A stretch of DNA of 64,000 nucleotides. It comes from Kitasatospora sp. NBC_00458. GTDB taxonomy: Bacteria; Actinomycetota; Actinomycetes; Streptomycetales; Streptomycetaceae. The stretch lies in assembly GCF_036013975.1 (NCBI RefSeq), contig NZ_CP107904.1:4837001-4901000 (forward strand), read 5' to 3'. A program made the position numbers and the translations under genes. This document shows, piece by piece, positions 16,559 through 25,727 of the stretch. The number at the start of each line of letters is the position of its first letter. The first letter of the stretch is position 1. The notes under the pieces were generated by a model that saw only the letters and a list, made by a program, of their open reading frames with translations, was not told the DNA's origin and did no database searches.

Positions 16559-16864
16559 TTATCGGTCCTGGAGGTCTTTGACGGCGTCCTCGATGCGGTC
16601 GACCGCGTCCCGAAGCGACTTACCTGAGTTGCGACCCAGCTCGTGCTCGATGGCCGCGATGCGCTCCATCACACCCGGCCGGGCAGGTACGCCCGGACGG
16701 GCCGGGGTCCCCTGCCAGTCCTCGGACCAGGCATCCAGGGCAGCGTGCAGACGCCGGACGGTACGCCAGAGCACGGCGAGCAGCGCCAGCACGGCACCGA
16801 GCGCGGTGGCCCAGGCCGCGAGCGCGTCGACCTGGAGAACACCAGTCTCGGCGAGGCCGGTCAC
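16559..16864 (-). CDS. Membrane protein of the lysis module (second holin-like or DUF2746-like)
   Basis: 101 residues. One N-terminal hydrophobic helix (about 13-33) is followed by a basic segment, a Pro-rich linker and a C-terminal amphipathic coiled coil (MERIAAIEHELGR). The GTG overlaps the stop of the r1t-type holin by four bases, so translation is coupled. Actinophages often carry a second small membrane protein here; whether it is an antiholin or spanin-like factor is unknown. Confidence 0.65.
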   Translation of the reverse strand: MTGLAETGVLQVDALAAWATALGAVLALLAVLWRTVRRLHAALDAWSEDWQGTPARPGVPARPGVMERIAAIEHELGRNSGKSLRDAVDRIEDAVKDLQDR

Positions 16865-17103
16865 CGGCGGCTCGCCGGGTCGTGCCGGGCCGGCAGCAGC
16901 GAAGCCGTCTCCGGATGGCCGAGGAAGCGTCCAAGGGCGCCCTTGACGACGGAAAGGCCGGCGGGGACGGCCGCGACGGCGGCGGCCTGGACGCTGGACA
17001 GCCCGGTGATCCCGCCGACCAGCAGCAGACCGATGGCGCTCTCCAGGTAGGTGGCGGCGGTGCGCTCGGCGAGGTCGACCGCGTAGCGGGGTATGCGGAT
17101 CAT
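16861..17103 (-). CDS. Holin (phage r1t type)
   Basis: 80 residues. The N-terminal DLAERTAATYLES helix and two hydrophobic, Ala/Gly-rich segments (AIGLLLVGGITGL and AAAVAAVPAGLSVV) match the r1t-holin layout common in actinophages. It would permeabilise the membrane to release the endolysin encoded 15 bp upstream. The start ATG has GGAGAG upstream. Confidence 0.8.
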   Translation of the reverse strand: MIRIPRYAVDLAERTAATYLESAIGLLLVGGITGLSSVQAAAVAAVPAGLSVVKGALGRFLGHPETASLLPARHDPASRR

Positions 17104-17118
17104 GATGGTGCTCTCCGA

Positions 17119-18234
17119 TCAGTCGGTGACGTTGAAGCGGCCCGGCGCGAGCCGCTCCAGGGAGCGGCGGCCGGGGATCCCGTCCGCCGCGGTGCCGGTG
17201 TAGCCGAGGGAGCGCTGGAACGCGGCGTACGCCTGCACCGTCCGGCTGCCGAAGCTGCCTTCCACCCACCGAGGGTCGAGGAACCCGTCGTCGGCCAGGG
17301 CCCGCTCGACGACCAACGCCTCGGCGCCGTACGTCTGGTGGCCCTGCGCCGCTCCCGGGTCGGTCCTCGCGGCGGCGATGATGTGGGCGAGGGAGACGGC
17401 CGGCGTGCCGGGCAGGTGGCCTAGCAGCAGCTGGAGGGTGACGATGCCGGGCACGCCGTCCGCGGCGTCGCCGGTGTAGCCGAGACTCTGCTGGTAGGCC
17501 TGGTAGTTGAGGGTGTCCGGGTCCCGCCAGTCCTGATCCGGACCGACCTGGTACGCCGCTCCGTAGCCCTGCCGGACGAGGGCCTGCCCGACCTCCAGGA
17601 CCTGCGGGCCGTGCGCTCCGTAGCCGTACTCCAGGCCGTTGATGGTCGTCCGGTAGCGGACCGGGCCCGGTCCGGCGGGCGGGGCGGGCGCCGGCGGCGG
17701 GGTGGTGCCGGTCGCGGCCGCGATGATGCTGGGCATCACGACGTCGTGGAACTGCCGGAGCCGGACGGGCCCGGGGCAGGCCGTCCCGCCGTCCGACCAC
17801 TCCGGGAACATCCGGTGCACCCCGAAGCCGGGCGCGTCCCAGGACGGGCAGACCCGCAGCGGGATGCCGTGCCGCTGGTGGAGCCAGACCCCGAGGGCGA
17901 TCAGCGCGGCGATCTGGGCGTCGGTCCACGGGTCGGTGGCCTGGTCGTCGCTGGCGGTCTCGACGCTCACGGCGCCGGTGCCGTCGGCGCGCCGGTTGGC
18001 GTGCATGTTGGCGTCGGCGCGGGTCTCGGTGCCGACGAACTGCCCGACGCTGCCGTCGTATCCGACACCGAAGTGCGACTCCAGGCGGGTGGAGTCCCGC
18101 CAGTACTCGAACATCCGCCGGGGCCTCCACGGCGCGGCGACGCTGTGGAAGATCGCCTGTGTCGGCGTGATCGCGGGCTGCTCGTCCGACTCGGGTTGGA
18201 GTTCCATCTTCTCGGCCGGCTCGTACCAGGCCAT
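17119..18234 (-). CDS. Endolysin: N-acetylmuramoyl-L-alanine amidase with two peptidoglycan-binding domains
   Basis: The N-terminal amidase_2-type domain (about 1-175) shows the candidate Zn ligands and catalytic residues FHS, SVETA, GVHRMF and TACPG. A Pro-rich linker (about 178-195) follows. Two C-terminal peptidoglycan-binding modules each carry LGYTG-A-DG-PG motifs (about 235-275 and 320-365). It cuts the amide between MurNAc and L-Ala to lyse the host. The usual Zn His of GIVIHHT-type amidases is a single His here. Length 371 residues. Confidence 0.9.
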   Translation of the reverse strand: MAWYEPAEKMELQPESDEQPAITPTQAIFHSVAAPWRPRRMFEYWRDSTRLESHFGVGYDGSVGQFVGTETRADANMHANRRADGTGAVSVETASDDQATDPWTDAQIAALIALGVWLHQRHGIPLRVCPSWDAPGFGVHRMFPEWSDGGTACPGPVRLRQFHDVVMPSIIAAATGTTPPPAPAPPAGPGPVRYRTTINGLEYGYGAHGPQVLEVGQALVRQGYGAAYQVGPDQDWRDPDTLNYQAYQQSLGYTGDAADGVPGIVTLQLLLGHLPGTPAVSLAHIIAAARTDPGAAQGHQTYGAEALVVERALADDGFLDPRWVEGSFGSRTVQAYAAFQRSLGYTGTAADGIPGRRSLERLAPGRFNVTD

Positions 18235-18297
18235 GGGTGCCTCCTGGGCATGGGAAAGCCCCCGGGCCAGAAGGCGCCGGGGGCGATGGATTGGTCG

Positions 18298-18801
18298 TCA
18301 GGCGATGCGCTGAAGCCGCAGCCAGGACAGGGGGTGGAGGGTCGTGGGAGTCGCGTGGGCCGTGCGCTGCGCCCAGCGAAGGCGCATCAGGCCGCCGCTG
18401 CTGGCGGTCACCAGGTGTCCGACGGGGTGTAGGGAGGTCAGGGCGCCGCCGACGCCGTACGTGCCGGCTTCGAGCGGCGTGCCGACCACCGTGCTGTTGG
18501 AGGCGTAGGCGGCGGCGCCGCCGGGCGCGGCCCCGTTGATGGCCCAGCGCATCGCGGCACCGCCGGGAATACCCCAGTCGGCCCGCAGGTCGCCGGCGTT
18601 GTACTGGCCGGCGTAGAAGACCGCGCCGTCGAGAACGTAGGTCGCGTTGGCCTCGACGGGCAGGAAGAGGTGGGTGTCGTCCACCAGCACGGTCGAGTTG
18701 GTGACCGACTGGGCTGCGGCCTTCACGACCACGGCAGGGATCATGCTCGCGAGCCGTGCGGCGGTGATGCGCTCACCGGCTCGCCATTGGGGGTACGGCA
18801 C
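18298..18801 (-). CDS. Putative minor tail or fibre-tip protein
   Basis: 167 residues, strand-rich with Gly/Ala/Thr, beginning MPYPQWRAGERITAARLASM. That opening is common in small tail-fibre proteins placed between the large minor tail protein and the endolysin in actinophages. It could be a receptor-binding tip. It lies 10 bp downstream of the 914-residue minor tail gene. Confidence 0.65.
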   Translation of the reverse strand: MPYPQWRAGERITAARLASMIPAVVVKAAAQSVTNSTVLVDDTHLFLPVEANATYVLDGAVFYAGQYNAGDLRADWGIPGGAAMRWAINGAAPGGAAAYASNSTVVGTPLEAGTYGVGGALTSLHPVGHLVTASSGGLMRLRWAQRTAHATPTTLHPLSWLRLQRIA

Positions 18802-18810
18802 GGGGGGCTC

Positions 18811-21555
18811 CTACAGGGCGAGGATGGCCGGCTGCCACAGCCGCACGTCGGCGTCGGCGGGCAAGGCCTTGACGACGCCGTTGACGTGGCGGGTGACGGT
18901 GGCGGTCTGCGGGCTGGTGGTGCCGGACATCGCGGTGACGGTGACGCGCTCGCCCGCGATCGCGAGGTCCAGCGGGTACTCGGCCGGGTCGGTCGTCCAC
19001 AGCGGCCCGGCGGCCGTGGCGATGGACAGTGAGGTGGCGGTGGAGGAGACACCGGCGCCGAGCGTGCTGCCGTTGGTGTCTGCCCGGCCGACGACCAGGT
19101 CGTCGAGGACCGCGACCGCCCACGGCCCGGCCGGGGTGCAGTTGAACTCGATGATCCAGTCGTAGGCGCCGAGGGTCTCGGTGTAGCCCTGGACGAGGAG
19201 GTCGACCTCGCCGGGGCCGTCGGCCAGCGGGAGGCCGGTGAGGCGGATGAGGTCGCCGATGTCGACCGCGCTGGCTGCCGCGAGCAGGTGCGGCGCGGCG
19301 GCGAGGTCGACGCGCACCACCGGGTAGCGGGCCGCGTCCCACGTGCCGACGTGCAGCCTCCAGGAGGCGATGTCCTCCAGTTGGGTGTCCCGGTAGAGGC
19401 CGAGCTCGGGGCTGTCGGAGTACCTCCCCACGCCGCCGGGCGGGGGGAGGACGGACAGGGGGCCGGTGGCCTCGGTCGCTCGCGCGGAGGAGCCGCCGCG
19501 CCTGGACACCGTGATGTCGTTGCGGGTGGCCTGGTCGTCGTCCACGGGCTCCAGCGGCGGTGCGATCTCGCCTGCCCCGTAGTCCAGGACCAGGGCCGGG
19601 GCCTGGTTGTAGCTCAGGGAAGCCGGGCGGTAGTGCAGGGCCACGGCGTCGCGGCTCTCGGTGAGGTAGCCGCCGTCGACCTCGGCGGCCTCCTCCAGCA
19701 GGGCGAGCAGCGGCGCCGGTTGCTGGGGGCCGAGTGCGACCTGGTCCTCGACCCGCCCGACGACGCTGGCCGGCACCCCCTCCTCCGCGCACAGCCGCGC
19801 GACCCGCTGAGACGGCCGGTCGCCGTCGAAACCGTTGTCGGCGCCGGCGTAGCGGTCGGTGGCGCCGGCGGGCATCACGCTCAGGTGGCCGAGCTGCATG
19901 TCCCCCAGGACCGCCTCGAACTGCGTGTCGATGCTCACCGGCCGGCCGATGCTGCCGGTGAACACGTCGCTCATGAAGCCGACCGCGGCGACATCGGTCG
20001 CGCCGATCTGGAACCAGGTCAGGCTCCACGCAACGGTGGGTCCGGCCTGGCTGACCTCCAGGCGGAGCCGGGTCCACGCGCCGACGGCGAAGTCCGGGCT
20101 GGCGCCCTTGTTGACGACGACCGTGCCGTCCGAGGCCGTGCCGTAGACGACCATGTACGCCGAGTCGACGCTGATGGTCCAGGTCGTGACGCTGCCGGTA
20201 CTGGCGATGCGCAGCAGGTCCGGGAAGGACGACGGGGCGGCGAGGGCGGGCAGGTAGTAGACCATCTCGATCCGCCACCCGCCTGCGAGGGCGGCCGAGG
20301 CGGGGATGGGCCCGACCAGGGTGGCGTTCTCGGTGACGCGCGGCAGGGGGAGGGATCCGGTGGGGCCGTCGTCCGCGGCGAACTCCAGGCCGGTGGCGCG
20401 CAGCGGCTGGACGCCGGGCAGCGGGGAGTAGGCCTGGGTGGATCCGCGGGCGTCCTCAAGGGGCCAGTACGCTACGGCGCCGCTCGCTCCGAGCGAGCGG
20501 CGCAGCGGGGAGGCGAGCGGGTCCGCGCCCTGGCCCAGCCGGCGCTTGATGCCAGCGGCCTCGGTGGGGATCCACGCGTCGGTGCCGGAGACGTCGCGGC
20601 GGGTCGGCCAGGACGAGATCTCGCCGGTGAGGCGGGTGTGGCGCGTCTGCGGGATCAGGGCGGCGCCGTAGAGGGTCCAGGTGCGGCCGGCGGAGTCGGT
20701 GAAGACGCCGGTGCCGGGGGCCTGGGCGGTGAAGTCCGGTGAGGCCACCAGGGTTCCGCCGATGCCGGAGCGGACCTCGGCTCCGTGGGCCCGGCCGGAC
20801 AGGGCGGTCTGGGTCTGCCCGGGGTTGTCGCCGACGACGAGGGGCGCGGTGCCGGCGTAGATGCTGGTGGTGCCGGCGGCGGTGATCGGGTCGCCCAGCT
20901 GCGCCCACGGTCCGGCCAGGGTCGCCGCGGTCCAGAACGTGACCGTGTGCCGGCCCGCGCCGTCGTCGACGTCGAGTGCGGCGCGGATGGCCACCCGTCC
21001 GGACGTCGACGCCGGGACGGGCAGGGTCGCGGTGCGCTCGGTGATCGCGGTTCCGTCGGTGCTCCACCGCAGGGCCGGCCGGTCCTCGATCAGGGTGAGC
21101 TGCCAGGACCGCTGGGCGCCCGTGAGGTACTCGTACTTGGAGATGAGCTCGATGGGGCCGCCGGCGGTGAGGACGGTGACGTCGACCCGGACGTCGAGGT
21201 CGCCGGTGATGTCGAGCGCGGCGGTGTCGGGCGTGCCGGCGCCGCTTCCGGCGCCGGGCAGCTCGAGGTAGGTCGGCAGGGGGCCGAGCGCGGCCGCGCC
21301 GGCGGAGATCCGGACCGGGACGTTGCGGCCGATGCGCCCGTAGTAGGGGCCCATGGCGTTGCGGGGGCTGTACGCCCCGGTCCGGTTGTCGATGGTCAGT
21401 GCGCACCTGCCGGGGTCGATGCGGGAGCCTTCGTCGTGGCGGCCGCGCTCGATGGTGACCGGGTCGCGTAGGTAGACGTCGCCGGTGATGTCCACCCACG
21501 TTCCCCCCAGCTGCACTTCGACCTGGACGTCGAGCGGTGTGTCCGGGAACGCCAT
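18811..21555 (-). CDS. Minor tail protein (baseplate hub region, with LamG-like jelly roll)
   Basis: 914 residues. The N-terminus (LDVQVEVQLGGTWVDITGDV) and an early DIDNRTGAYSPRN-type motif are typical of the large minor tail protein encoded after the tape measure in streptomycete siphoviruses. The middle (about 60-250 and 390-520) resembles two concanavalin/LamG-like sandwiches. The C-terminal third has strand-rich tail-hub features. Probably structural at the tail tip and possibly in cell-surface contact. Confidence 0.8.
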   Translation of the reverse strand: MAFPDTPLDVQVEVQLGGTWVDITGDVYLRDPVTIERGRHDEGSRIDPGRCALTIDNRTGAYSPRNAMGPYYGRIGRNVPVRISAGAAALGPLPTYLELPGAGSGAGTPDTAALDITGDLDVRVDVTVLTAGGPIELISKYEYLTGAQRSWQLTLIEDRPALRWSTDGTAITERTATLPVPASTSGRVAIRAALDVDDGAGRHTVTFWTAATLAGPWAQLGDPITAAGTTSIYAGTAPLVVGDNPGQTQTALSGRAHGAEVRSGIGGTLVASPDFTAQAPGTGVFTDSAGRTWTLYGAALIPQTRHTRLTGEISSWPTRRDVSGTDAWIPTEAAGIKRRLGQGADPLASPLRRSLGASGAVAYWPLEDARGSTQAYSPLPGVQPLRATGLEFAADDGPTGSLPLPRVTENATLVGPIPASAALAGGWRIEMVYYLPALAAPSSFPDLLRIASTGSVTTWTISVDSAYMVVYGTASDGTVVVNKGASPDFAVGAWTRLRLEVSQAGPTVAWSLTWFQIGATDVAAVGFMSDVFTGSIGRPVSIDTQFEAVLGDMQLGHLSVMPAGATDRYAGADNGFDGDRPSQRVARLCAEEGVPASVVGRVEDQVALGPQQPAPLLALLEEAAEVDGGYLTESRDAVALHYRPASLSYNQAPALVLDYGAGEIAPPLEPVDDDQATRNDITVSRRGGSSARATEATGPLSVLPPPGGVGRYSDSPELGLYRDTQLEDIASWRLHVGTWDAARYPVVRVDLAAAPHLLAAASAVDIGDLIRLTGLPLADGPGEVDLLVQGYTETLGAYDWIIEFNCTPAGPWAVAVLDDLVVGRADTNGSTLGAGVSSTATSLSIATAAGPLWTTDPAEYPLDLAIAGERVTVTAMSGTTSPQTATVTRHVNGVVKALPADADVRLWQPAILAL

Positions 21556-21574
21556 GGTGGCTCCCCCTTCCTGG

Positions 21575-23488
21575 TCAGGTGAACGCGGCCTGGGCGGACC
21601 CGCCGCCGTCGAGGCGGACGATGCTGCGCATGAGCCGTCGGAGCTGGGAGTCGGCGCCGGTCACGTCGATGACGACGCGTACGGTGCCGCCTCCTCCTCC
21701 GGCGACCGCGCGGGTCAGAGGGGTGACCGTCGCGCCGCCCGGCAGGGAGAGCAGCTCGGGGCCGGCCTCGCCGACCAGCACGGTGCCGGACCCGGTGATG
21801 TGGCCGCCCTTGGCGAGCATCGGGATCCTGGGCATGGAGAAACCGCTGCCGCCGACGCCGGGGATCCAGTCCGGCAGCGTGAAGCTGAGCCGTCCGGCCG
21901 TTCGATTCCAGAGCGAGGCGATCTGGTTGAACCCCCAGCGGAAGGGGGAGACGAGGATTTCGCCGAGGGCCGTGAAACCGGAGGCGATCCGGCCGGGCAT
22001 GCCGGTGATGTAGTCGAGCACGGCCGACGCGCCGCTCTTGATCGAATCCCAGTTCCGGGTGATCGCGAGGACGGCCCACCCGATCGGGCCGGTGAGGATC
22101 CCGAGCAGCAGCGGCCAGTTCTGGGACACCCAGTCCCAGACCCACTTGATCCCTGACCAGACGACTTGCCAGCAGGAGGTGACGATGTCGCGGAAGGTCT
22201 CGGACTTCTGCCAGAGGAGGACGACGGCGGCGACCAGGGCGACGACCGCGATGATGATCAAGCCCACGGGGTTGGCGGACAGGGCGGCGTTCCAGGCCCA
22301 CTGTGCGACGGTCGCCGCGGTCTGGATGCCGGTCCAGACGGCCTGGGCTGCGGCCCAGGCCATGGTGGCGCCCTGGACGATGAGGATGGCGCCGGCGATG
22401 ACGCCGAGGGTGATCGCGATCGGCTGGAGCCAGGATGAGTGCTCCTGGCCGAAGGTGATCAGCGTGGCGCCGACCTCGGCCAGCTTCACGGTCGCCTCCC
22501 TCTTGAAGCGCTCGATGGCGGCGCTGGGGTTGTCGCCGACGGTCTTCGCCATCTGGTCTGCGGCGCCCGCGACTTGGCCGATCGCGGAGGTCGCCGTGGA
22601 CGGGTCGAGCGCGAACAGGGCTTTCTGCATGTCCTCGGCCTTGGTGCCGAACAGGCTCAGGGCGATGCTGCTCTGATCGACCGGGTTCTTGACCGCGCGG
22701 AGCTTGTCGAAGACCTGGTCGAGCGCGGTGGCGGCGGCCGGGCCGCCGTCGATGAACGCGCGCTGCATGGCCTTGGCGTTCAGGCCCAGCGCCTGGAATC
22801 CCTCGGCGGACGCCTTGCTGCCGCTCTGGGCGATCAGCGTGAATTCCTTCAGGGAGTCGGCGACGGTGTCGGCGTCGCGGGCGCCGGCCTTGAGTCCCTG
22901 GGAGAGGAGGCCGGTGGCGGTCGCGCCGTCCAGGCCGAGCTGCCGGAACTGGGTGCTGTACTCCGTGATCGTGTCCAGGAAGTCGCCCGACTTGTCGACG
23001 CCGCCCTGATACCCGGCGGTGATGATGTCGAACGCCTCGTCGGCGTTCTTCGCCAGGCCCGTCTTCATGAGCTGACCGGCGGCCGCGGTGGATCCGGCGA
23101 CGTCGGCGTCCATCGCCTTGCCGAGGGCGAGTGCCTTGGTGGTGATCCGCTCCAGGCCGGCGGCGGCGGCATCCCCGCCTATGTTCTGGGTGACGCCCCG
23201 GATCGCCTCGTTGACGTCGGCCGCGCTCTCGCCCCACGCGTCCTTGTAGACGTTCGCGCTCACCTTGCCCAGCTCGGCGGCGCGCTCGGCGCCGACGCCG
23301 AGCTGGGCGGCCAGCTTGCTGCTGGCGGCGGACATGTCGAGGGACTCGGCGACACCGACGCCGAGCGCCCCGGCGACGCCGGCGGAGATGCCGGTTGCCG
23401 CGGTGGCCAACTTCTCCTTCAGCTGCCCGAGGACCGCCGATGCCTTGTCCTTCGCGACGAGGTTGAAGACCAGTGAGGTGTCCGACAC
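21575..23488 (-). CDS. Tail tape measure protein
   Basis: 637 residues. A long Ala-rich alpha-helical N-terminal half is followed by three to four hydrophobic segments (about 330-430, such as LGVIAGAILIVQGATMAW) and a Gly-rich C-terminus. This is the usual tape-measure layout. It sets tail length and helps DNA entry; at about 0.15 nm per residue the tail would be near 95 nm. It follows directly the frameshifted chaperone pair, as expected. Confidence 0.92.
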   Translation of the reverse strand: MSDTSLVFNLVAKDKASAVLGQLKEKLATAATGISAGVAGALGVGVAESLDMSAASSKLAAQLGVGAERAAELGKVSANVYKDAWGESAADVNEAIRGVTQNIGGDAAAAGLERITTKALALGKAMDADVAGSTAAAGQLMKTGLAKNADEAFDIITAGYQGGVDKSGDFLDTITEYSTQFRQLGLDGATATGLLSQGLKAGARDADTVADSLKEFTLIAQSGSKASAEGFQALGLNAKAMQRAFIDGGPAAATALDQVFDKLRAVKNPVDQSSIALSLFGTKAEDMQKALFALDPSTATSAIGQVAGAADQMAKTVGDNPSAAIERFKREATVKLAEVGATLITFGQEHSSWLQPIAITLGVIAGAILIVQGATMAWAAAQAVWTGIQTAATVAQWAWNAALSANPVGLIIIAVVALVAAVVLLWQKSETFRDIVTSCWQVVWSGIKWVWDWVSQNWPLLLGILTGPIGWAVLAITRNWDSIKSGASAVLDYITGMPGRIASGFTALGEILVSPFRWGFNQIASLWNRTAGRLSFTLPDWIPGVGGSGFSMPRIPMLAKGGHITGSGTVLVGEAGPELLSLPGGATVTPLTRAVAGGGGGTVRVVIDVTGADSQLRRLMRSIVRLDGGGSAQAAFT

Positions 23489-23500
23489 GGGATCACCTCC

Positions 23501-24057
23501 TCATCGTCTGCGGCCTGCGGCCTGGTTGGCCTCGGTGACGTACTTCTCGTAGGCGTCGAGCCAGTCGTGCAGTCGATCGACCTCCTCGGCGGTGAGGAGC
23601 TGCCACTCCCAGGGGCGGACGCCGAGCAGGTGGGCAGCGTCGCCGAGTCGCCTTAGCCGGCGATCGGCGGCAGGACTTTTCCCTCGGGCTCCTCGTAGGC
23701 CTCGGCGATTTCCTTGTCGAGCTGCGCGAGGACGGCGGCCCTCTGGTCGGCCGGGGCGTTGTCGGCGGCCTCCGCGCGGATTTCCTCCAGCTCGGCCTTG
23801 CTGTGCTCCAGCGTCAGCTCGTCCCAGGCGAAGTCGACGTCGTCGAATTTGAGGGTCGGGTGCTCGCGCTTGAGGAGGATGAACAGCAGGGCCCTGCGGC
23901 ACAGGGCGTTGCCCCGGACGACGCCATGGGTGAAGTCGGAGAAGTCGCGGCCGGTGAGCTTCTCCAGGCGCTCGCGCTCGGCGGACATGAGCTTGGTGGG
24001 CTGGTACTTGAAGCGGCGGGGTTCGTCGGAGCCCTCGGGCTGGTAGACGAGGTACAT
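23501..24057 (-). CDS. Tail assembly chaperone gpGT-type fusion, made by programmed -1 frameshift
   Basis: The fusion uses the first 127 codons of the gpG-like frame to the slippery heptamer GGGAAAA (plus-strand 23677-23683, in frame as G GGA AAA). It then slips -1 and adds 58 residues beginning SPAADRRLRRLG and ending at 23501, about 185 residues in total. The heptamer sits ten codons before the zero-frame stop. The extension has no start or ribosome site of its own. The fusion would bind tail tube protein and tape measure during tail assembly. Confidence 0.85.
23653..24057 (-). CDS. Tail assembly chaperone gpG-type
   Basis: 134 residues, soluble and charged, starting MYLVYQPEGS with GGAGA upstream. 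Its position between tail tube and tape measure, the length and the overlapping -1 frame identify it as the short chaperone product. The ratio of short to fused product is known to matter for tail assembly in lambda-like phages. Confidence 0.85.
   Translation of the reverse strand: MYLVYQPEGSDEPRRFKYQPTKLMSAERERLEKLTGRDFSDFTHGVVRGNALCRRALLFILLKREHPTLKFDDVDFAWDELTLEHSKAELEEIRAEAADNAPADQRAAVLAQLDKEIAEAYEEPEGKVLPPIAG
23677..23683 (-). promoter_or_regulatory. Slippery heptamer GGGAAAA for -1 frameshifting
   Basis: In the zero frame the codons read GAG GGA AAA GTC. After -1 slippage the ribosome reads AAA AGT CCT. It follows the X XXY YYZ rule and joins two frames that are both open only with the shift. 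Confidence 0.88.
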
Positions 24058-24071
24058 GGGCGGGGTGTCTC

Positions 24072-24572
24072 CTATCGGGCCCGGTCGGCGATGCGCCGGG
24101 CCATCTCTTCCATCGCTTCGTGGACGGCCCGGCGGTAGCGGTCGCTGCCCGGCTCCATGGCCCGGTCGAACCAGTCCGTCTTGCCCTGCTGCGTGCGCCA
24201 GGTGCCGCGGCCGAAGATCTGCACGCGCCAGCCGCTGGAGGCCTGGGTGCGCTTCGCCGCGTTGGCGAAGCCGCGGATGCCCGGGGTCTTGCGGGCCTTG
24301 ACGCGGGCGCCGGTCCACCGGCCGCCCAGCTTCACCTCGGGGCGGATGCGCTTGGCGATGGCCGAGCGCAGCGCGGGCGCCTCGGTCATGGCCGCGGACA
24401 TCGACATGATGCCGGTCCTGGCCTGGTCGGACGCCGGCTTGAGCGCGTCGCGCATGCCCTTCGCGAGGTCCTTGCGTAGCTGCTTGCCGTCCTCCTCGGC
24501 GCGCAGCGCGGCGGTGAGCGCGTCGAAGCCCTCGAAGCTGACGGAGACGTCGACGGGGGGTTGGCCGGTCAT
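24072..24572 (-). CDS. Head-tail joining or tail completion protein (HK97 gp10-like)
   Basis: 166 residues, basic and helical at the N-terminus (FDALTAALRAEEDGKQLRKDLAKGMRDALKP). A strand-rich middle has WRTQQGKTDWFDRAM, a common feature of HK97 gp10-type tail proteins. The ATG overlaps the stop of the tail tube gene. Assigned by pattern and position. Confidence 0.65.
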   Translation of the reverse strand: MTGQPPVDVSVSFEGFDALTAALRAEEDGKQLRKDLAKGMRDALKPASDQARTGIMSMSAAMTEAPALRSAIAKRIRPEVKLGGRWTGARVKARKTPGIRGFANAAKRTQASSGWRVQIFGRGTWRTQQGKTDWFDRAMEPGSDRYRRAVHEAMEEMARRIADRAR

Positions 24573-24982
24573 CAGCTGGTGGCGCGGACGACCGCGCCCG
24601 AGGTGGGGTAGGTGACGCCGACGCTGGCCTCGTCGCCGACGCTTCCGGAGATCGACCCCCACTCCTTGACCAGCACGCTCCCGGTGTACTTGGGGTTGGA
24701 GGTGCTGACGGCGGCCTGGTCGGGCCGGATCTCGAACGGGACGACGGTGCCGATCAGCGGCCACATGATCGAGTCGAGCTTGGTGGCGGCGAAGTCGTTC
24801 AGGAGCTCAAGCGCGAGGGACCCGGACTTGAGGCCGCCGATGACCAGCTTCCATCCAGCCGAGATGTAGGTCGTGACGTCCTTCTCCTCGACCTCGACCG
24901 CGACTTCGGCTTTCCGCGCGTACTCGTTGAGGACGTTGGCGTTGAGGCTGAGGTACACGCCGGTGAGGACCATGGTGGGCAT
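24572..24982 (-). CDS. Major tail (tube) protein
   Basis: 136 residues, almost all beta strand, with LSLNANVLNEYARKAEVAVEVEEKDVTTYISAGWKLVIGG, typical of siphovirus tube proteins of this class (quoted pieces: VLNEYARKAEV, EEKDVTTY, GWKLVIGG). Position before the chaperone pair supports it. The first half aligns with the neighbouring 242-residue protein. Confidence 0.8.
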   Translation of the reverse strand: MPTMVLTGVYLSLNANVLNEYARKAEVAVEVEEKDVTTYISAGWKLVIGGLKSGSLALELLNDFAATKLDSIMWPLIGTVVPFEIRPDQAAVSTSNPKYTGSVLVKEWGSISGSVGDEASVGVTYPTSGAVVRATS

Positions 24983-24997
24983 GCGGGGGTGCTCCTT

Positions 24998-25726
24998 TCA
25001 GGCAAGGCCGAGGGCGGCGACGAAGGTGAACGAGGGGGTGGTGCCGGCCACCGTCCAGGCGACGCGCCACCAGTCATCTGCGACCGGGCCGGGGACGGCG
25101 AGGGCCTGGCCGCCGAGGCCGGTCACAGCGGTGAACGTCGCCCTGGTGGTCGCCGAGGTGAAGCCCGCGTTGTCGTCGGACTCGACGCGGGCGGTGAGGG
25201 ACGGGGTGGTGCCGGCCGCGGAGAGGACGTGCAGCGTGGCGTAGAGGCTGCGGCCGGCCGGGACGGCGCCGAGCTGGAGCGCGGTACCGGCGCCGCTGCT
25301 GGAGCGGGCGGTGCCCGGTGGGTGGGCGATCTGCCCGCGCGCGGTGACTCCGCTGCCGGAGCCGTTGCCGCTCCAGGGGGCGAGGTCGCCGACGGTCCCG
25401 CCGAGCGAGTAGTCGGTACTCAGGGCCTGGGTGAGGTAGGCGAGGGATCCGGCGGTCGCGAGGTGGGGGCAGACGGTCCAGGGGCCGGTGCCGCCGAGCC
25501 GGGCCCACGTGGCGTCGTCGACCATGCCGGGGTCCCCGGCCTCCCAGAAACCGGAGGCGGTGATCTTGCTGGTACGCAGGCCTCCCTGGACCTGCTTCCA
25601 GCCGCCGGAGCCGTAGGTCGTGCGGTCCTTCTCCTCGGCCTCGCTGGACAGCTCGACCTTGTTGGAGGTGCTGGTGAGGTCGGCGCCGACGACGAACAGG
25701 CGTACATCGGTGAGCACTTGGGGCAT
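24998..25726 (-). CDS. Tail tube paralog with extra C-terminal beta-sandwich
   Basis: 242 residues. The first 65 residues are alignable with the tube protein just downstream (VLTDVRLFVVGADL; EEKDRTTYGSGGWKQVQGG). The last 105 residues are a different module (ATLHVLSAAGTTPSLTARVES...AGTTPSFTF), closely resembling the small head-module protein at 27116-27466. It may be a decorated tube subunit or tail terminator-associated protein. Confidence 0.7.
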   Translation of the reverse strand: MPQVLTDVRLFVVGADLTSTSNKVELSSEAEEKDRTTYGSGGWKQVQGGLRTSKITASGFWEAGDPGMVDDATWARLGGTGPWTVCPHLATAGSLAYLTQALSTDYSLGGTVGDLAPWSGNGSGSGVTARGQIAHPPGTARSSSGAGTALQLGAVPAGRSLYATLHVLSAAGTTPSLTARVESDDNAGFTSATTRATFTAVTGLGGQALAVPGPVADDWWRVAWTVAGTTPSFTFVAALGLA

Positions 25727-25727
25727 G

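Noticed and set aside
23501..23902. Separate gene downstream of the gpG-like chaperone
   Set aside because: No start or ribosome site in the needed place; the frame is explained by -1 slippage at GGGAAAA.
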